64,000 bases of DNA from Pseudomonas sp. PB101 (GCF_009764265.1 NZ_RWIR01000051.1:118511-182510), one strand, 5' to 3'; shown: positions 1-8,975, counted from the stretch's first letter. Notes: generated from the sequence alone by a model not told the origin. Made by a program: numbers and translations.

Positions 1-33
1 CTGCCCGACACTGCCACCGATCGAGACGCTGCC

Positions 34-663
34 ATGTCCGCCCCGAGCATGACCCTGTACCACAACCCGCTCTCTCCCTTCGTTCGCAAAGTCATGGTGC
101 TGCTGCACGAAACCGGTCAGCAGGGCCGGGTGGCGTTGCAGACCAGCGTGCTCACCCCGGTCAACCCGGACCTCACGCTGATCGAAGACAACCCCCTGGG
201 CAAGATCCCGGCGCTGCGCCTGGCCGATGGCAACATCATCCATGACAGCCGGGTCATCCTCGACTACCTCGACCAGCAGCACGTCGGCAACCCGCTGATC
301 CCCCGCGAAGGCTCGGCCCGCTGGCGGCGCCTGACCCTCGCTTCGCTGGCCGACGGGATCATGGATGCGGCCGTGCTAGTGCGCTACGAAGTCGCCCTGC
401 GCGCCCCGGAAAAGCACTGGGACGAATGGCTCGACGGCCAGCGCGACAAGATCCGCCGTGCCCTGGCATTGCTGGAAAAGGACGCGATTGCCGAGCTGAC
501 CTGCCACTTCGACGTCGCCGCGATCAGCGTGGCGTGTGCGTTGGGTTACCTGGATCTGCGCCATCCGGATCTGGATTGGCGTGCAACCAATCCGCAACTG
601 GCGGCGTGGTATTTCGAGGTGAGTCAGCGGCCTTCGATGATTGCGACGATGCCCAAGGTTTAA
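34..663 (+). CDS. Glutathione S-transferase family protein
   Basis: A 209-residue protein of normal GST length. The first ~80 residues form a thioredoxin-like domain starting TLYHNPLSPFVRKV, with a Ser-Pro-Phe segment where GSTs carry the catalytic Ser/Cys; residues ~90-205 are the helical C-terminal domain. It probably conjugates or reduces glutathione adducts in the cytosol; the substrate cannot be read from sequence. An in-frame ATG at 49 is an alternative start, and neither has a strong ribosome binding site. It stands alone, followed by a REP pair. The 33 bases before it hold no complete feature. Confidence 0.85.
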   Translation: MSAPSMTLYHNPLSPFVRKVMVLLHETGQQGRVALQTSVLTPVNPDLTLIEDNPLGKIPALRLADGNIIHDSRVILDYLDQQHVGNPLIPREGSARWRRLTLASLADGIMDAAVLVRYEVALRAPEKHWDEWLDGQRDKIRRALALLEKDAIAELTCHFDVAAISVACALGYLDLRHPDLDWRATNPQLAAWYFEVSQRPSMIATMPKV

Positions 664-686
664 ATCTTCGCTGACGGTACCGGCCT

Positions 687-768
687 CATCGCGAGCAGGC
701 TCGCTCCCACATTGGATCGTGTTTTGTATTCACTGCAGAACCCTTGTGGGAGCGAGCCTGCTCACGAC
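687..768. repeat. REP pair (inverted)
   Basis: Two inverted copies of a Pseudomonas REP core (CATCGCGAGCAGGCTCGCTC at 687 and its reverse at 744-768) separate the GST gene from the convergent creD gene. The second arm has one mismatch (CTCACGA). Confidence 0.8.
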
Positions 769-861
769 AATTCCAACGCGGTTCATCCGGCAACCACTGC
801 AAAATCCGCGTCACCAACACCTCGCTCCAACGCTGATCCTCGCGCAACCCCAACGACCGGC

Positions 862-2232
862 TCATTGCACTTCCCCCACATCGAACGCCAACGGTTTGGC
901 CGTTTTCTGCCCGATCCCGTACCAGTCCAGCTTGCGGGTCAGCACCATGAACACACCCAACAAAGCGAACAGCAGCAACGAGCCCATCAGCAGTGCGTAA
1001 TCCTCGGCGCTCAACACGCCATAAAGCAGGCCGTACAACGCCGCCAGCCCTGCGGAGAAACTCAACCCGTTCACGACGCTGCGCAGGACATGGCACACGT
1101 AAAAACCGATCAACACCACGCAACCAGCCGCCGACAGCAGATACGCCAGGCCAAAACCGATGTGTTCGGACAACGACAGCAACAGCAGATAGAAGAACGC
1201 CAGGGCCACCCCCACCAAAGCGTATTGCACCGGGTGCACGGCCAGGCTTTTCAGCACTTCGAAGAGGAAGAAACCGGCGAACGTCAGGACGATGAACAGC
1301 AGGGCGTATTTGATCGCCCGGTCGCTTTTCAGATACTGGTCCACCGGGTCGATGAAACTCACGCCAAAGCTGCGGCCACTGAAGGCTGTGCAGTCACCAC
1401 CGGTGACGCAAGTGCTCAAGGCCTCCTGCAGATTGGTGGAGAAAAACGATGCCTGCCAGTTGGCGGTAAATCCCTGATCGGTCACTTCACGCTGGGCCGG
1501 CAGGTAGTTGCCGATGAAGCTTGGGTGAGGCCAGTCGGCACTCAGCGAAACCGTGCTGGTCTTACCCACCGGCAATACCTGCAACACGCCTGTGCCTTGC
1601 AGGCGCAAATCAAAACCGAAGTCCAGCTCCGCAGCCTGTTCTGCCTTCAGCGCCGGCAGCGTCACGTGCACACCCTCACCCAGCCAGCCGACCTGGCTTC
1701 CGGGAATGAAGTCCAGGCGCTGGCCGTCAAGTTCGAGTTTCAAGGCATTTTCGATGCCACGGATGTCGCTGATGCCGACGGCAAGAAACGGTTGGTCGAA
1801 CTGGTAATCGGCAAAGTCTTCCTTGATACCGAGCCGCGCCGGCAACGAAAAATGCCCACTGATGCGATTGTCGGCATGAAACAGCCGCGCCTGGTAAATC
1901 CCCCGGGAGCGCAACTCGGTCTGCACCTGGCCGTCGAGTTCGAAACGTTCCGGCAGGAAATACAGACGACCACGCTCTTCGCCGATGTCTTGATAGCGCT
2001 CGTTGGTTTTTTCACGGGTCTTCCAGGTGCGCACCACCTTGCGATACGGCACCACCATCAACGGACCGCTCACCTGCTGGCTGAAGCTGGAACTGCGGGC
2101 GATGTCGTCGAGCACGCCGTCACGCAGTTGCTGACGGTCGCGTATCACGCCGTTGATCATCAGGAGTGGAATCAGCAACAACACAATCAACAGGGCAATT
2201 GCCCCGAGTTTTAGGGTCAGGCTACGGTTCAT
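862..2232 (-). CDS. creD: Cell envelope integrity protein CreD
   Basis: A 456-residue inner-membrane protein of the CreD/CbrD family. It has an N-terminal transmembrane helix (about residues 8-28), the family segment around GVIRDRQQLRDGVLDDIA, a large periplasmic domain, and a hydrophobic C-terminal third (about 300-445) with several helices. CreD is the main output gene of the CreBC system, linked in pseudomonads to envelope homeostasis and beta-lactam response. It lies 204 bp downstream of creC on the same strand with a REP pair between, so it may have its own promoter. No clear TTCAC-N6-TTCAC cre-tag was found in the gap. Confidence 0.93.
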   Translation of the reverse strand: MNRSLTLKLGAIALLIVLLLIPLLMINGVIRDRQQLRDGVLDDIARSSSFSQQVSGPLMVVPYRKVVRTWKTREKTNERYQDIGEERGRLYFLPERFELDGQVQTELRSRGIYQARLFHADNRISGHFSLPARLGIKEDFADYQFDQPFLAVGISDIRGIENALKLELDGQRLDFIPGSQVGWLGEGVHVTLPALKAEQAAELDFGFDLRLQGTGVLQVLPVGKTSTVSLSADWPHPSFIGNYLPAQREVTDQGFTANWQASFFSTNLQEALSTCVTGGDCTAFSGRSFGVSFIDPVDQYLKSDRAIKYALLFIVLTFAGFFLFEVLKSLAVHPVQYALVGVALAFFYLLLLSLSEHIGFGLAYLLSAAGCVVLIGFYVCHVLRSVVNGLSFSAGLAALYGLLYGVLSAEDYALLMGSLLLFALLGVFMVLTRKLDWYGIGQKTAKPLAFDVGEVQ

Positions 2233-2327
2233 GGGACTCTCCCTGTTTTGGATGGGGAAAGTCTGGATTCAGTGTGTGATGGGGTTATGGGGGGAATATG
2301 GAGATTGTGTGGAGATTCGGCCGCCCC

Positions 2328-2423
2328 CATCGCGAGCAAGCTCGCTCCCACACTGGATCTTCTGTGAACACAAGTTCTGCGCACAATATAAATCAACTGT
2401 GGGAGCGAGCTTGCTCGCGATGG
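2328..2423. repeat. REP pair between creC and creD
   Basis: Inverted REP arms at 2328-2352 and 2398-2423 (GCGAGCAAGCTCGCTCCCACA and its reverse). They sit inside a presumed operon and could form a stem in the creC-creD transcript. Confidence 0.8.
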
Positions 2424-2436
2424 CCGCGACTCGGTG

Positions 2437-3855
2437 TCAAGGCAAGCGCAACCTGACTTCCACCCCGCCGTCGACATTGCCGATGCTCAGGGTACCGCCA
2501 TGCAGCTTGACCACTTCCTCGACGAAGTTCAGGCCAAGCCCGGTGCTTTTGCGTCCGCTGTCCGGTCTCGGCAGCGAGTAGAAACGCTCGCTCAACCGTG
2601 GCAACGCATAGTCGGGAATGGCCTCGGCCTGATTGAACAGCTTGAACTCGACCTGCTCGCCCACCCTCTGCGCACTGAATCCCATCATGCCTTGGACCGG
2701 GGTGAAATCCAGGGCGTTTTCCAACAGGTTGCCCAACGCCTGCCGCAACAAAAACGGCTCGCCACAGAGCGTCAGGTCCGCGGCAATTGTCTGCTCCACC
2801 TGCAACCGACGGGTTTCGATTCGCGCCGCCTGAGCACTCAGCAATTGATCCAACAATGCACCCAGCGGCACCTCGACGCGTTCTTCCAGACCCTGGCGCT
2901 GCTCGACTTGCGCCAGATTCAGCAACCGCTCGATCAGCTGCTGCATGCGTGCACTTTCGCTGTCGATGTTGCCGACGAAGCGTTGTCGCTGCGCCAGAGG
3001 CATATCGCCTTGCAACAGCTCCGCTGCGCCACGAATGGCTGCCAGCGGACTCTTCAGTTCATGGGTCAATGTGTGCACGTAACGCTCGACATAGGCCTTG
3101 CCTTCAAGCTGTGTGCGCATCTGCTCAACCGCAGTGGCCAACTGTTCCAGTTCTCCGCCGCGATAGTGTGGCACTTCGACCCGCCGGCCTTCACTGACGC
3201 CCTGGGCGTACGCCGTCAATCTGCGCAACGCGCGGCTCAGCCACCAGGACAACAACGCGCCGAACAACAGACCGAGACCGATCAAGCCGGCGCCATAAGC
3301 CAGCAGCCGGCGCTCCGTGCGGTCCACATAAGGCTGCAGCGAACTGTTGGGCTTGGCCACGCTGACCACGCCGATGATCTGGCCATTGTCGCGAATCGGC
3401 GCACCGACGTGCATCACCGAAGACCCCGGATCGTCGGGATCATTGCGCGTGGAGCGGGCACCGTATTCGCCGCGCAGCGTCAGGTAGACATCGTTCCAGC
3501 GCGAGTAATCCTGCCCCACCGCCGTCCCGCTGGAGTCCAGCACGACGATGCCCCTGGCGTCGGTGACGTAGATACGGTGGTTGACCTGATTCTTCGGCGA
3601 ACCCCAGATTTTCGCCGCCGGCTGCCGCTCACCATAGGCCTTGAGCAGTTCCGGCCAGCGGTTCTGGTTGAGGCTGCCGGCCTTGAAGTCGTCACGCAGG
3701 ATCTCGGCCATCAGGTTGGCGGTATCGACCAGGGTTTCTTCGGTGGACTGGCGAACGCCGGGGCGGATTTCCTGCATGACCGTGTTGAGCACAAAGTAGC
3801 CCGTCAGGCCGATGAACAGTGCGTAGACCAGGAAAATCCGGATTCCCAGCGGCAT
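2437..3855 (-). CDS. creC: Two-component sensor histidine kinase CreC
   Basis: A 472-residue membrane histidine kinase. It has an N-terminal transmembrane helix (about 5-25), a periplasmic sensor region, a second helix (about 185-210, GAGLIGLGLLFGALLSWWL), a HAMP linker, the phospho-acceptor H-box LTHELKSPLAAIRGA, an N-box (NLLENALDF) and a G-box (STGLGLNFV) near the C-terminus. It phosphorylates CreB. Its ATG overlaps the creB stop codon by one base (TGATG), so the two are translationally coupled. Confidence 0.95.
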   Translation of the reverse strand: MPLGIRIFLVYALFIGLTGYFVLNTVMQEIRPGVRQSTEETLVDTANLMAEILRDDFKAGSLNQNRWPELLKAYGERQPAAKIWGSPKNQVNHRIYVTDARGIVVLDSSGTAVGQDYSRWNDVYLTLRGEYGARSTRNDPDDPGSSVMHVGAPIRDNGQIIGVVSVAKPNSSLQPYVDRTERRLLAYGAGLIGLGLLFGALLSWWLSRALRRLTAYAQGVSEGRRVEVPHYRGGELEQLATAVEQMRTQLEGKAYVERYVHTLTHELKSPLAAIRGAAELLQGDMPLAQRQRFVGNIDSESARMQQLIERLLNLAQVEQRQGLEERVEVPLGALLDQLLSAQAARIETRRLQVEQTIAADLTLCGEPFLLRQALGNLLENALDFTPVQGMMGFSAQRVGEQVEFKLFNQAEAIPDYALPRLSERFYSLPRPDSGRKSTGLGLNFVEEVVKLHGGTLSIGNVDGGVEVRLRLP

Positions 3856-4535
3856 CAGCTTTGTCCCGGGCTGTAGCTGTAGCCGAGGCCGCGGTGGGTC
3901 TGGATCGGTTCGGCGTCAGCCTTCACCAGGCGCAGTTTGGCGCGCACGCTCTTGATGTGGCTGTCGATGCTGCGCTCGTAACCGGCGTCGGCGGCCACGC
4001 CCACCGCATCGAGCAACTGTTCGCGACTGAAGACCCGCTCGGGTTGCTCCAGCAGGCATTGCAGCAGGCGGAATTCATGGCGGGTCAGGGTCAGCAATTG
4101 ACCGCGATAGCTGATTTGCACACGTTCGCTGTCGATGCGAAACAGCGCCGCTGAAGGTTCGCTCGCCGTACGCGGTGCCATACGCTTGAGAATCGCCCGG
4201 ACGCGCGCCGCCACCTCCCGGGGACTGAACGGCTTGACCACATAATCGTCGGCGCCGATTTCCAGGCCCACGACGCGATCGATCTCGCCATCGCGGGCAC
4301 TGAGGAACATCACCGGCACTTCGCTGAAGCGCCGCAGTTGCTTGCAGGTTTCGAAGCCGCTGATGTCCGGCAGGCCGATATCGAGAATGATCAGATCCGC
4401 CGGAGTCTGGCGCTGATGCTCCAGCGCGGCCGCGCCGAGGCTCAGCCATGTGGTGGTGAACCCCTCGCTTTGCAGGGCGAAAACCAGGGTATCGGCAATG
4501 GCCGCTTCGTCTTCGACAATCAGGATATGAGGCAT
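3855..4535 (-). CDS. creB: Two-component response regulator CreB
   Basis: A 226-residue OmpR-family regulator. The receiver domain carries the phospho-acceptor Asp in LIILDIGLPDISG and the conserved Lys in VVKPFSPREV. The C-terminal winged helix includes LTRHEFRLLQCLLEQPERVFSREQL (split here only by reading, not by gap). The start MPHILIVEDE at 4535 is chosen because it matches the family N-terminus; an upstream in-frame start at 4577 would add 14 unlikely residues. First gene of creBCD. Confidence 0.95.
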   Translation of the reverse strand: MPHILIVEDEAAIADTLVFALQSEGFTTTWLSLGAAALEHQRQTPADLIILDIGLPDISGFETCKQLRRFSEVPVMFLSARDGEIDRVVGLEIGADDYVVKPFSPREVAARVRAILKRMAPRTASEPSAALFRIDSERVQISYRGQLLTLTRHEFRLLQCLLEQPERVFSREQLLDAVGVAADAGYERSIDSHIKSVRAKLRLVKADAEPIQTHRGLGYSYSPGQS

Positions 4536-4594
4536 GGCGTCCGAGCCCGGCAGGGATGTGGGCGAACGGTGCCCCAAGCCTCACACCTCGTCAA

Positions 4595-5098
4595 TCAGCA
4601 ATCGGGCTTGTTCGCGGTAAACCGCCGCGCCGGGTTCACCGCCGCGCCGAACTCGCGCAACGCCTTGGCGCCAATCAGCAACGGGTAGTTGAAGCTGCTG
4701 CGGTCGGTGAGGTTGACCTCCACGGTGCGCTTGACGTTGCCCAGGCACAGCTCCAGATCGACCACCGGACGCTTGGTCGGCGCGGCGGTGTCTTCATCTT
4801 CGTCCTCTTCGGAACGGGTCTTGATCTTGCTGATGCGCGCGACCTTGTGTTCATAGACCTTATTGCTCGCGTCCTTGGTGGCGAGACGGAAACGCACCCA
4901 GTCTTCGCCGTCGCGGGTGAAGGTTTCGATGTCCTTGGCCGACAGCGACGCCGTTAGTGCGCCAGTATCCATCTTGGCCTTGAGCACTTCACCGCCGATT
5001 TCCGGCAGCGCGATGTATTCGTAACGCCCATAGAGGGTGGGCTCGGCGGCCATGACCGGCAGGGCGACAAGGGTAAGCACTGCAAGGAGGGATTTCAC
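4595..5098 (-). CDS. Periplasmic retropepsin-like (ATP-dependent zinc protease/RimK-associated family) protein
   Basis: A 167-residue protein with a signal peptide (VKSLLAVLTLVALPVMAAEP). After it comes a retropepsin-like fold: the motif MDTGALTASL carries the DTG typical of aspartic peptidases, and the C-terminal part has LLIGAKALREFG. The family is annotated as putative ATP-dependent zinc protease; the enzyme activity is uncertain. The GTG at 5098 is preferred because GGAAG lies 8 bases upstream and it starts a clean signal peptide; an in-frame ATG at 5113 lacks a binding site. It lies 59 bp upstream of creB on the same strand. Confidence 0.8.
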   Translation of the reverse strand: MKSLLAVLTLVALPVMAAEPTLYGRYEYIALPEIGGEVLKAKMDTGALTASLSAKDIETFTRDGEDWVRFRLATKDASNKVYEHKVARISKIKTRSEEDEDEDTAAPTKRPVVDLELCLGNVKRTVEVNLTDRSSFNYPLLIGAKALREFGAAVNPARRFTANKPDC

Positions 5099-5262
5099 GT
5101 AATGGGCTTCCATGAGAGTGAACAGCCGGATTTTAGACCGTTGTCAGCTTGATCGTTCCCACAAGGTTAGCGACCCGCAAGTGAAACATTCGTCACCACC
5201 GATTTGGCCTGTTGCCCGAAGCTGCTTATCATGGCGCGCCCAACCGCTTCCACGAGTGACTT

Positions 5263-6150
5263 ATGCGCCGCCTGCTCACCGGCTGTTTCTTGACCCTGCT
5301 GCTTCTGCTCAACACCCTGGTCCTGATCGGACCGCTGATGGTGTTTGCCCTGCTCAAACTGGTCCTGCCCGGCCGTTTACGCGACTACGCGTCCTGGGCG
5401 GTGATGTGGATCGCCGAAACCTGGTCGGAAATCGACAAACTGATTTTCCGCGTCTGCATCCCCACCCAATGGGATATCCGTGGCGGTGATGACCTGCGTC
5501 GCGACACCTCTTACCTGGTGATCAGCAACCACCAATCCTGGGTCGACATCCCGGCGCTGATCCAGACGCTGAACCGGCGCACGCCGTTCTTCAAATTCTT
5601 CCTCAAGAAAGAGCTGATCTGGGTGCCTTTCCTGGGCCTGGCATGGTGGGCGCTGGACTACCCGTTCATGAAGCGCTACAGCAAGGCGTTCCTGGCGAAG
5701 CACCCGGAACTGGCGGGCGAGGATCTGCAGATCACCAAACAAGCCTGCGAGCTGTTCAAGCGCCAGCCGGTGACGGTGGTCAACTATCTGGAAGGTACGC
5801 GTTTCACCGCAGCGAAAAGCGCTCAACAGCAGTCGCCATTCACTCACCTGCTCAAACCCAAGGCTGGCGGTGTGGCGTTCGTGCTGGCGGCGATGGGTGA
5901 ACAGCTGGACGCCATTCTCGATGTGACAGTGGTCTACCCGCAGCAAAAGATCCCGGGGTTCTGGGATCTGATCAGCGGCAATCTGCCCAGGGTCATCATC
6001 GACATCAAGACCCGCGAACTCGACCCGGCGCTATGGCAGGGCAATTACGAAAATGATCCGCTGTTTCGCGAGAAGGTCCAGAACTGGGTCAACCAGCTCT
6101 GGATCGAGAAGGACCGGCGCATCGACGCCTTGCGCGCCGGGCGCCACTGA
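5263..6150 (+). CDS. Membrane-associated acyltransferase, YihG/PlsC-like
   Basis: A 295-residue protein of the lysophosphatidic-acid acyltransferase superfamily, most like E. coli YihG. It has an N-terminal hydrophobic helix (about 5-35), the catalytic HX4D motif (NHQSWVD, H90 and D95) and the acceptor-binding motif EGTR (177-180). It should transfer an acyl chain to a lysophospholipid or related acceptor at the inner membrane. Its stop codon lies one base from the convergent DUF2780 gene. Confidence 0.88.
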   Translation: MRRLLTGCFLTLLLLLNTLVLIGPLMVFALLKLVLPGRLRDYASWAVMWIAETWSEIDKLIFRVCIPTQWDIRGGDDLRRDTSYLVISNHQSWVDIPALIQTLNRRTPFFKFFLKKELIWVPFLGLAWWALDYPFMKRYSKAFLAKHPELAGEDLQITKQACELFKRQPVTVVNYLEGTRFTAAKSAQQQSPFTHLLKPKAGGVAFVLAAMGEQLDAILDVTVVYPQQKIPGFWDLISGNLPRVIIDIKTRELDPALWQGNYENDPLFREKVQNWVNQLWIEKDRRIDALRAGRH

Positions 6151-6151
6151 A

Positions 6152-6706
6152 TCAGCTACCGGCGCCAGCGCCCCAGATGCTGCCCAGGCTGCTCAGCAAC
6201 GAACCGCCGACACCCTGCTGACCGAAGTATTGCAGGAGCACCGGGGCAAACTGGCCGATCATGCCGCTGTCCATGCCCAGGGCGCTGAAGGCGTTGTTCA
6301 GGTCATTGGTGTCCTTGACGTTGCCCAGGGCGTTATCCAGCCCTGCAGCTTTGCCGCTGGAACCGAGCAGGCCGGCCAGCGCGCCCAACTCACCGCCGCC
6401 CGAGAGTATGTCGATGCCCGGCACGCTTTTGGCCAGTTCCGAGTAATCGGTCGAACTCAACTGATTCTTCGCCAACCCCAGCATCGCCCCGGCGCCGCCG
6501 ACGGCTTGCTGTGGGGTGATGTTCAGTTCACTGAGGGTGCTCAGCAGATCGGCTGTCTGCGGCGTCGGTGCGGCAGTCGCAGCCGCGTCACCGCCCTTCA
6601 TGCCCGCAATCGCGCTGGCCGCATCGCTCAGGTTGAACTGTGCAAAGGCCGGGCTGACCGCCAGGGTCAAGAGCGATGCCAGGGCAAAACCGCGTAAAAC
6701 CTTCAT
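6152..6706 (-). CDS. DUF2780-family secreted protein
   Basis: A 184-residue protein with a clear signal peptide (cleavage near SPAFA|QF, residue 22). The mature part is rich in Ala, Gly, Leu and Ser and matches the DUF2780 type by its low-complexity helical pattern ending in LLQYFGQQGVGGSLLSSLGS. Function unknown; it is exported to the periplasm or beyond. It is convergent with the acyltransferase gene. Confidence 0.75.
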   Translation of the reverse strand: MKVLRGFALASLLTLAVSPAFAQFNLSDAASAIAGMKGGDAAATAAPTPQTADLLSTLSELNITPQQAVGGAGAMLGLAKNQLSSTDYSELAKSVPGIDILSGGGELGALAGLLGSSGKAAGLDNALGNVKDTNDLNNAFSALGMDSGMIGQFAPVLLQYFGQQGVGGSLLSSLGSIWGAGAGS

Positions 6707-6795
6707 TCAGACATCCTCTATGAACACCGCCCGGCAATGGGCGGCGAAAAACTGTGTATTGGACCGGATTCCCCGGACATTGTTCCCGCCCCCTC

Positions 6796-6896
6796 TGTGG
6801 GAGCCAGCCCGCTCGCGATGAACTCCAGGGCAACGCGTTGATTCAAGAAGTATGCGTTAGTGTTGACGTCCATCGCGAGCAGGCTCGCTCCTACAG
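6796..6896. repeat. REP pair
   Basis: Inverted REP arms at 6796-6820 (TGTGGGAGCCAGCCCGCTCG) and 6871-6896 (CATCGCGAGCAGGCTCGCTC), between the divergent DUF2780 and fasciclin genes. The rest of the 286-bp gap holds the candidate ECF promoter listed separately. Confidence 0.75.
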
Positions 6897-6913
6897 GGAA
6901 AATCCCCTGCCCT

Positions 6914-6941
6914 GCATCCAGTCTGGCTTCTCCCGCGTATA
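6914..6941 (+). promoter_or_regulatory. Candidate ECF sigma promoter upstream of the fasciclin gene
   Basis: GCATCC (6914-6919), a 16-bp spacer, then CGTATA (6936-6941), 52 bp before the fasciclin ATG. This resembles the CCATCC-N16/17-CCGAAT promoter reported for mycobacterial SigK, whose targets include fasciclin-domain proteins. The match is by eye and inferential. Confidence 0.4.
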
Positions 6942-6992
6942 TCAAGCACGGACAGACACTCCTGGCCGATTCTCATCACAAGGATCATCACC

Positions 6993-7586
6993 ATGAAACG
7001 CACTTCGATCAAAACGCCATTGATTGCCAGCCTGCTGACCCTGGCCCTTGGTGGCGGACTCGTCCTCAACACCGTGCAAGCAGCGGACATGGGCCACGAC
7101 ACCGTCACGGTCGGCGGCCAGGCCATGTTGCCGAGCAAGGACATCGTCGATAACGCGGTGAACTCCGCCGATCACACCACCCTGGTCGCCGCGGTAAAAG
7201 CTGCTGGCCTGGTCGACACCCTCAAGGGCAAAGGCCCGTTCACCGTGTTCGCCCCGGTCAATTCGGCCTTCACCGCCCTGCCCGCAGGCACCGTCGACAC
7301 CCTGCTCAAACCGGCCAACAAGGCCACGCTGACGCACATTCTCACCTACCACGTGGTCGCCGGAAAACTCGATATGAAGACCCTGGTCGAGAAAATCAGG
7401 GCCGGTGGCGGCAAGGCCGAACTGACCACTGTGGCCGGCGGCAAACTGTGGGCAATGATGAACGGCCCGCACAACATCACCATCAAGGATGAAAAGGGCG
7501 ACATCGCCGACATCACCACTTATGACGTGTATCAGTCCAACGGGGTGATTCAGGTCATCGACAAAGTGCTGATGCCCAAAGGCTGA
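6993..7586 (+). CDS. Secreted fasciclin (FAS1) domain protein
   Basis: A 197-residue protein with a signal peptide (about residues 1-30, ending NTVQA|ADM) and one FAS1 domain (about 50-196). The domain shows the H1 motif FTVFAPVNSAFTALP, the YH motif ILTYHVVAGKL and the H2 motif NGVIQVIDKVLMP. FAS1 proteins are extracytoplasmic and often adhesive. It lies 54 bp upstream of an ECF sigma gene and is probably in the same transcript; a hairpin (7594-7620) in the gap could lower expression of the sigma gene. Confidence 0.9.
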   Translation: MKRTSIKTPLIASLLTLALGGGLVLNTVQAADMGHDTVTVGGQAMLPSKDIVDNAVNSADHTTLVAAVKAAGLVDTLKGKGPFTVFAPVNSAFTALPAGTVDTLLKPANKATLTHILTYHVVAGKLDMKTLVEKIRAGGGKAELTTVAGGKLWAMMNGPHNITIKDEKGDIADITTYDVYQSNGVIQVIDKVLMPKG

Positions 7587-7593
7587 GCCGTAT

Positions 7594-7620
7594 CGCCGTC
7601 CCTGTGCATCGGGGGCGGCG
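7594..7620 (+). other. Hairpin between fasciclin and sigma genes
   Basis: CGCCGTCCC pairs with GGGGCGGCG (9 bp with one G-U) around a short loop. There is no clean U-run, so it could be a partial attenuator or an mRNA-stabilising stem that lets the fasciclin message exceed the sigma message. Confidence 0.35.
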
Positions 7621-7640
7621 ATCCTTTCGAGCGGTTCGCC

Positions 7641-8267
7641 GTGAATGGAACAACCGGGCACTGTGAACTAACCTCTGCCTGCCACCGCCCCCTTGCCCAG
7701 CCCTGCGGGAGAACTGCTATTCCCACCGTCGACGCCGATCAGCTCAGGCAACTGCTGGCCCAGTGTTCATTGGGCGACCGCCGCGCGTTCGAGACGCTGT
7801 ACCGCAGTGTCGGCCCCCGCCTGCACGGGGTAGCGCTGCGCTTCATGGGCCGTCCGGACCTGGCCGAAGAGGTGCTGCAGGAGAGCTTCGTGCGCATCTG
7901 GAACAATGCATCGCGCTACGAAGCGCATCTATCAGCGCCTCTGACCTGGATGATCAACATCACCCGTCACCAGGCCATCGACCAGTTGCGCAAACACCGT
8001 GACCGGCCATTGAGCGATGTCGAAGAACAGATGCTCATGGATGAAAGCCCGTCGGCCCATGAGCAACTGGACAGTGCCCGTGAAGCCCGCGCCCTGAACC
8101 GCTGCCTGGACACCCTCGAAGGCATGCAGCGCCAGTCGATTACCGTCGCCTACTTCCAGGGGCTGTCGTGTGCGGAACTCGCCGAACACCTGGCCGCGCC
8201 GTTGGGCTCGGTGAAGTCCTGGATCCGTCGCGGCATGGAACGCCTGCGCAGGTGCCTTGAATCATGA
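7641..8267 (+). CDS. ECF RNA polymerase sigma factor, SigK-like
   Basis: Up to 208 residues. Region 2 is seen in ALRFMGRPDLAEEVLQESFV and TWMINITRHQAIDQLRKHRD, and region 4 in YFQGLSCAELAEHLAAPLGS with SWIRRGMERLRRCL. The start is uncertain: GTG at 7641 gives ~30 residues before the typical sequence begins (DADQLRQLLAQCSLGDRRAF), so a nearer rare start is possible. The stop overlaps the anti-sigma ATG by four bases (ATGA). Pairing with a RskA-type anti-sigma and a fasciclin gene mirrors the mycobacterial SigK module. Confidence 0.85.
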   Translation: MNGTTGHCELTSACHRPLAQPCGRTAIPTVDADQLRQLLAQCSLGDRRAFETLYRSVGPRLHGVALRFMGRPDLAEEVLQESFVRIWNNASRYEAHLSAPLTWMINITRHQAIDQLRKHRDRPLSDVEEQMLMDESPSAHEQLDSAREARALNRCLDTLEGMQRQSITVAYFQGLSCAELAEHLAAPLGSVKSWIRRGMERLRRCLES

Positions 8268-8938
8268 ACTATCAAACCCCGACCCTGCGTCGCGCCCTCG
8301 CCGCCGACTACGCCATTGGCTTGATGCCCGCCACCGCGCGTCGGCGTTTCGAACAGCTGTTGCTGGAAGACGCCACCTTGCGCGCGGAATTGGCCCAGTG
8401 GCAGGAAAGCCTGGCCAGCCTGACCGAAACCCTGCCGGAGCAACCGGTGCCGGATCGCGTCTGGCAAGGCATCACCGCGCGGATCGAACCACAAGAATTG
8501 CACGTGCCGCACAAGCGGCCGTTCTGGAATTGGCTGCGAGTGACGGCTGCGGTGTGCTCGCTGCTGATCGCCGTAACCCTTGGTGTGATCTACACCCGCG
8601 ACGATGCCCACTACAGTGCGACCCTGGCCGGCGCCGACGCCCAGCCGGCATTGCGTGTTCTGGCCCATGCCGATTACCTGCAATTCGAACCGCTGACACT
8701 GGCAGCGATAGAACCGGGGCAAAGCCTGGAGTTGTGGGCGATTCCGGCGGACGGCAAACCAATTTCCCTCGGCGTGATCCCGGCGGGCGGCAAAGGCAAA
8801 GTTGAGCTGAGCGACGCGCAAAAAACGCTGATCGGCAAGCCGATTGCGCTGGCGGTCAGCCTTGAACCGAAGGGTGGTTCGCCGACCGGACAGCCAACAG
8901 GACCGGTGCTATACCAAGGGGCGTTGGCGACGTTGTGA
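8264..8938 (+). CDS. Membrane anti-sigma factor, RskA-like
   Basis: A 224-residue protein: a cytoplasmic N-terminal sigma-binding region (1-85), one transmembrane helix (about 90-110, LRVTAAVCSLLIAVTLGVIY) and a periplasmic domain of the anti-sigma-K type (FEPLTLAAIEPGQSLELWAI). No HxxxCxxC zinc motif is visible, as in RskA. It should hold the upstream sigma factor inactive until regulated proteolysis. Translationally coupled to the sigma gene by the ATGA overlap. Confidence 0.88.
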   Translation: MNYQTPTLRRALAADYAIGLMPATARRRFEQLLLEDATLRAELAQWQESLASLTETLPEQPVPDRVWQGITARIEPQELHVPHKRPFWNWLRVTAAVCSLLIAVTLGVIYTRDDAHYSATLAGADAQPALRVLAHADYLQFEPLTLAAIEPGQSLELWAIPADGKPISLGVIPAGGKGKVELSDAQKTLIGKPIALAVSLEPKGGSPTGQPTGPVLYQGALATL

Positions 8939-8945
8939 TTGTCCT

Positions 8946-8975
8946 TGTGGCGAGGGGGCTTGCCCCCTCGCCACA
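8946..8975. repeat. Palindromic REP-type hairpin after the anti-sigma gene
   Basis: TGTGGCGAGGGGGC and GCCCCCTCGCCACA flank a 2-3 base loop, a near-perfect 14-bp stem directly after the anti-sigma stop codon. It has no U-run, so it is more likely a REP element than an intrinsic terminator. Confidence 0.65.

Noticed and set aside
2233..2436. A CreB cre-tag (TTCAC-N6-TTCAC) upstream of creD
   Set aside because: No such direct repeat was found on either strand in this gap.
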